Positions 62,201-64,000 of a DNA stretch of 64,000 nt are shown one piece after another. The translations under genes and the position numbers were made by a program. Origin of the DNA: Prunella strophiata (taxonomy: Eukaryota; Chordata; Aves; Passeriformes; Prunellidae); assembly GCA_036583965.1 (NCBI GenBank), contig JAZBQD010000015.1, positions 20,427,310 through 20,491,309 on the forward strand. Reading direction: 5' to 3'. Each line of letters begins with the position of its first letter. Positions within the stretch are counted from its first letter, which is position 1. The notes beneath the pieces are model-generated. The model saw only the letters and a program-made list of their open reading frames with translations. It ran no database searches and was not told where the DNA came from.

Positions 62201-63529
62201 AAACATACTAAAAGAAGCATGTTTGGATGCTTCACCACCCAAAGGCAGGATGATGACCTTGCACCTGGGCACCCCTTCATAGAGCAGCTGAGCAGAGCCC
62301 TGTGCAGCTGCATTTCTTCACCAGCTTGTCACCACACATGGTCATTGCTGGGACACCTGCCCAAGGCCAGCTCAGGGGAATGTCTGCAGCTGTCAAGCCT
62401 TGTGGATGGCACTGGGGTTTCTACAACCAGGCAAGCCTGGTGGTGAGACCCAAGAGCACGAGGGAGGACAGCAAGTGTTCAAGGCAGGGGTGTTGACTGC
62501 CCCACATGATGTGGGATGTCCTTGGAGTGAGGTGGGCACTGTGAGGGTTGTGAAAAATAATAGCCCTGCTGGTTAGGCATGAATATGTAACATGATAAAT
62601 TCTTTATAACACATAAAAACTACGAGAAAGCAAAAAAATGTGTAATAATCATGTGCACTAGTTTCCAGCCTACAATTTGAAAAGCTTTCTTCTTCAGTGG
62701 CTGAAAAGCAAAGGGCCTGGATTGAGATCTTCCTTTGGTCAACAGGAGAAGACACATTCCTGAAAGGCACAGCTTCATACCCAAGGTAGGGCTCAGGATG
62801 GGGGAAGATGTCCTCTCAAGGGACTTCACTCCTGTATGGATTTTGACAACTAGTTTAGAAGGGACTTGACTTCTAGATAGTCAGTGTGCATGAGAGCAGT
62901 CCTGCTCCTGAAGTCTAAATGGCTTTAGAGCATGACCCAAGTTCCTGGGCTTTATGGACAATCGGATACACTTTATTTTAAAAATGCAGGTAATTTTTAA
63001 AAAGTATTTTCCTTGCTAAAGGTCTTGTTTAAGACTTTTTAAAATCAGCTGTCTGGCTGAAGCTTCTCCAAAGCCAGCCAAGCTGTTGTTGAGCAGAAGC
63101 AGGGGATGGTGCAGCTCTGCAGTGCCCAGTGGCAGGCTGAAACACAGGGCAGGTGGCACGAACCAAAGCATGCTCAGGCCATCCTCAGGCCAGGGCTGCC
63201 TGTTGCTGGGTGTGTGAAATGGTGTCAGGCCATGCAGCCCTGAGGTTTGGGGAGCCTGAGGCAGGGGATGGGAATAGCAAAGAAAGCAGAGAGGGGACAA
63301 ACCAGCAGCAAAAACTGGGATGGTAGGTGAGGATAGGGGGTGATTGCCCTAGAGGAGAGCAAGGAAATGGGGACAGGTTGAATGACTAGAGACTGACATC
63401 AGTGGAGAGTTGAAGGAAGTGGAGTGCTGCTGAGCTGGGAGCAGGTCTTAGCACCCCCTGGGGATGTCCTCTCCCAAGCACACCATGGAGCCCAGGAGTC
63501 CTCTGCTGTGAGCAAGCCCTAGTGAAACT
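53256..63529. other. Long intergenic stretch; no gene seen
   Basis: About 10 kb of mostly AT-rich sequence. Open frames reach 124 codons (56957-57331 minus) and none resembles a known protein. Small T or A runs occur near 57069-57080 and 60691-60703. No RNA gene or intact transposon was recognised. Confidence 0.5.
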
Positions 63530-63688
63530 GGGTGCCCATGGCAGGGCAGGGTGCCAGGCCCATGGACTGGGTGCTCTGGGTGCCCATGGCAGGGCAGCGT
63601 GCCAGGCCCATGGACTGGGTGCTCTGGGTGCCCATGGCAGGGCAGGGTGCCAGGCCCATGGACTGGGTGCTCTGGGTGCCCATGGCAG
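63530..63688. repeat. 48-bp minisatellite, 3.3 copies
   Basis: Units start at 63530, 63578 and 63626 with GGGTGCCCATGGCAGGGCAG, continue GTGCCAGGCCCATGGACTGG and end GTGCTCT. A fourth unit is cut at 63688. Copies are nearly identical (one G/C change in the second). Because 48 is a multiple of three, several frames on both strands stay open (63386-63810 region), giving apparent 16-residue protein repeats that are not taken as genes. Each unit has two CCATGG palindromes. Confidence 0.95.
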
Positions 63689-64000
63689 CAGCCCCAACCA
63701 GCCCTGGAGGGCTTGCTGAGTTCATTGTTTGGTGGTGGAGGGGTTAATTCCACATATGAAACCCTGTGGGAAGGTAGCAACGCCAGACACCCACAGCTGG
63801 GAAATGCCACCTACACAAAGCTAAATTGGGTCTGTGCACACCAGTTACTGTGATACTGTCTCCAAGGGCAGCCCCGCAGGCATCGTCGCTGCAGCGCAGG
63901 GCCAGGCACGCTCCTGGGGTCCCATGGCAAAAGGAGATGCAGTCTCCCCCAAGGACACATGTTATCTAGCTCAAGGAGAGAGGCAGCCCCATTCTTCATC
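63689..64000. other. Window end; no gene seen
   Basis: Moderately GC-rich sequence with short open frames only. Nothing recognisable. Confidence 0.5.

Overview
The window looks like a piece of a bird nuclear genome, most likely a songbird. The evidence is a 3'-end fragment of an avian-type CR1 LINE, avian-style LTR retroelement remnants, long intergenic spacers, GC-rich minisatellites, and one intron-containing vertebrate gene with a CpG-island promoter. There are no operons, ribosome binding sites or other bacterial features. The species cannot be named from the sequence alone.

Only one protein-coding gene is recognised with confidence: ZNF706 on the + strand, with a CpG island at about 43.49-44.53 kb. 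The 76-residue protein is split over two coding exons (47106-47240 and 48443-48538). There is a non-coding first exon ending at 44128, a probable 3'UTR intron (48551-49174), and a last exon ending near a poly(A) signal at 49452. In mammals ZNF706 lies between YWHAZ and GRHL2; neither is seen here, so most of the window is the sparse flank of ZNF706.

Layout. 1-1975: very GC-rich block with an 18-copy 7-bp array, a CpG-rich candidate promoter or start, a perfect 14-bp array of about 107 copies, and a good splice donor. 2026-2072: a poly-A/poly-G tract. 2187-2560: CR1 on the minus strand. 3.78-4.2 kb: small CpG islet with a possible exon. 9.74-10.61 kb: old CR1/L3-like remnant. 20.55-20.68 kb: microsatellites. 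23.5-24.33 kb: LTR-like avian repeat made of degenerate ~45-bp units. 26.47-28.63 kb: a ~780-bp LTR-bearing segment present twice, separated by 17 perfect copies of a 28-bp repeat. 29-43.4 kb: no gene seen. 43.5-49.5 kb: ZNF706. 49.5-64 kb: no gene seen, apart from an old CR1 end near 53.1 kb and a 48-bp minisatellite at 63.53 kb.

The most notable observations are two. The first is the 14-bp array: open in all six frames, a G-quadruplex motif throughout, next to a strand-skew reversal. The second is the duplicated LTR segment, whose two copies differ almost only by one-base indels in short homopolymer runs, which points to sequencing or assembly error. Most other open frames are short, lack recognisable domains and look like chance.
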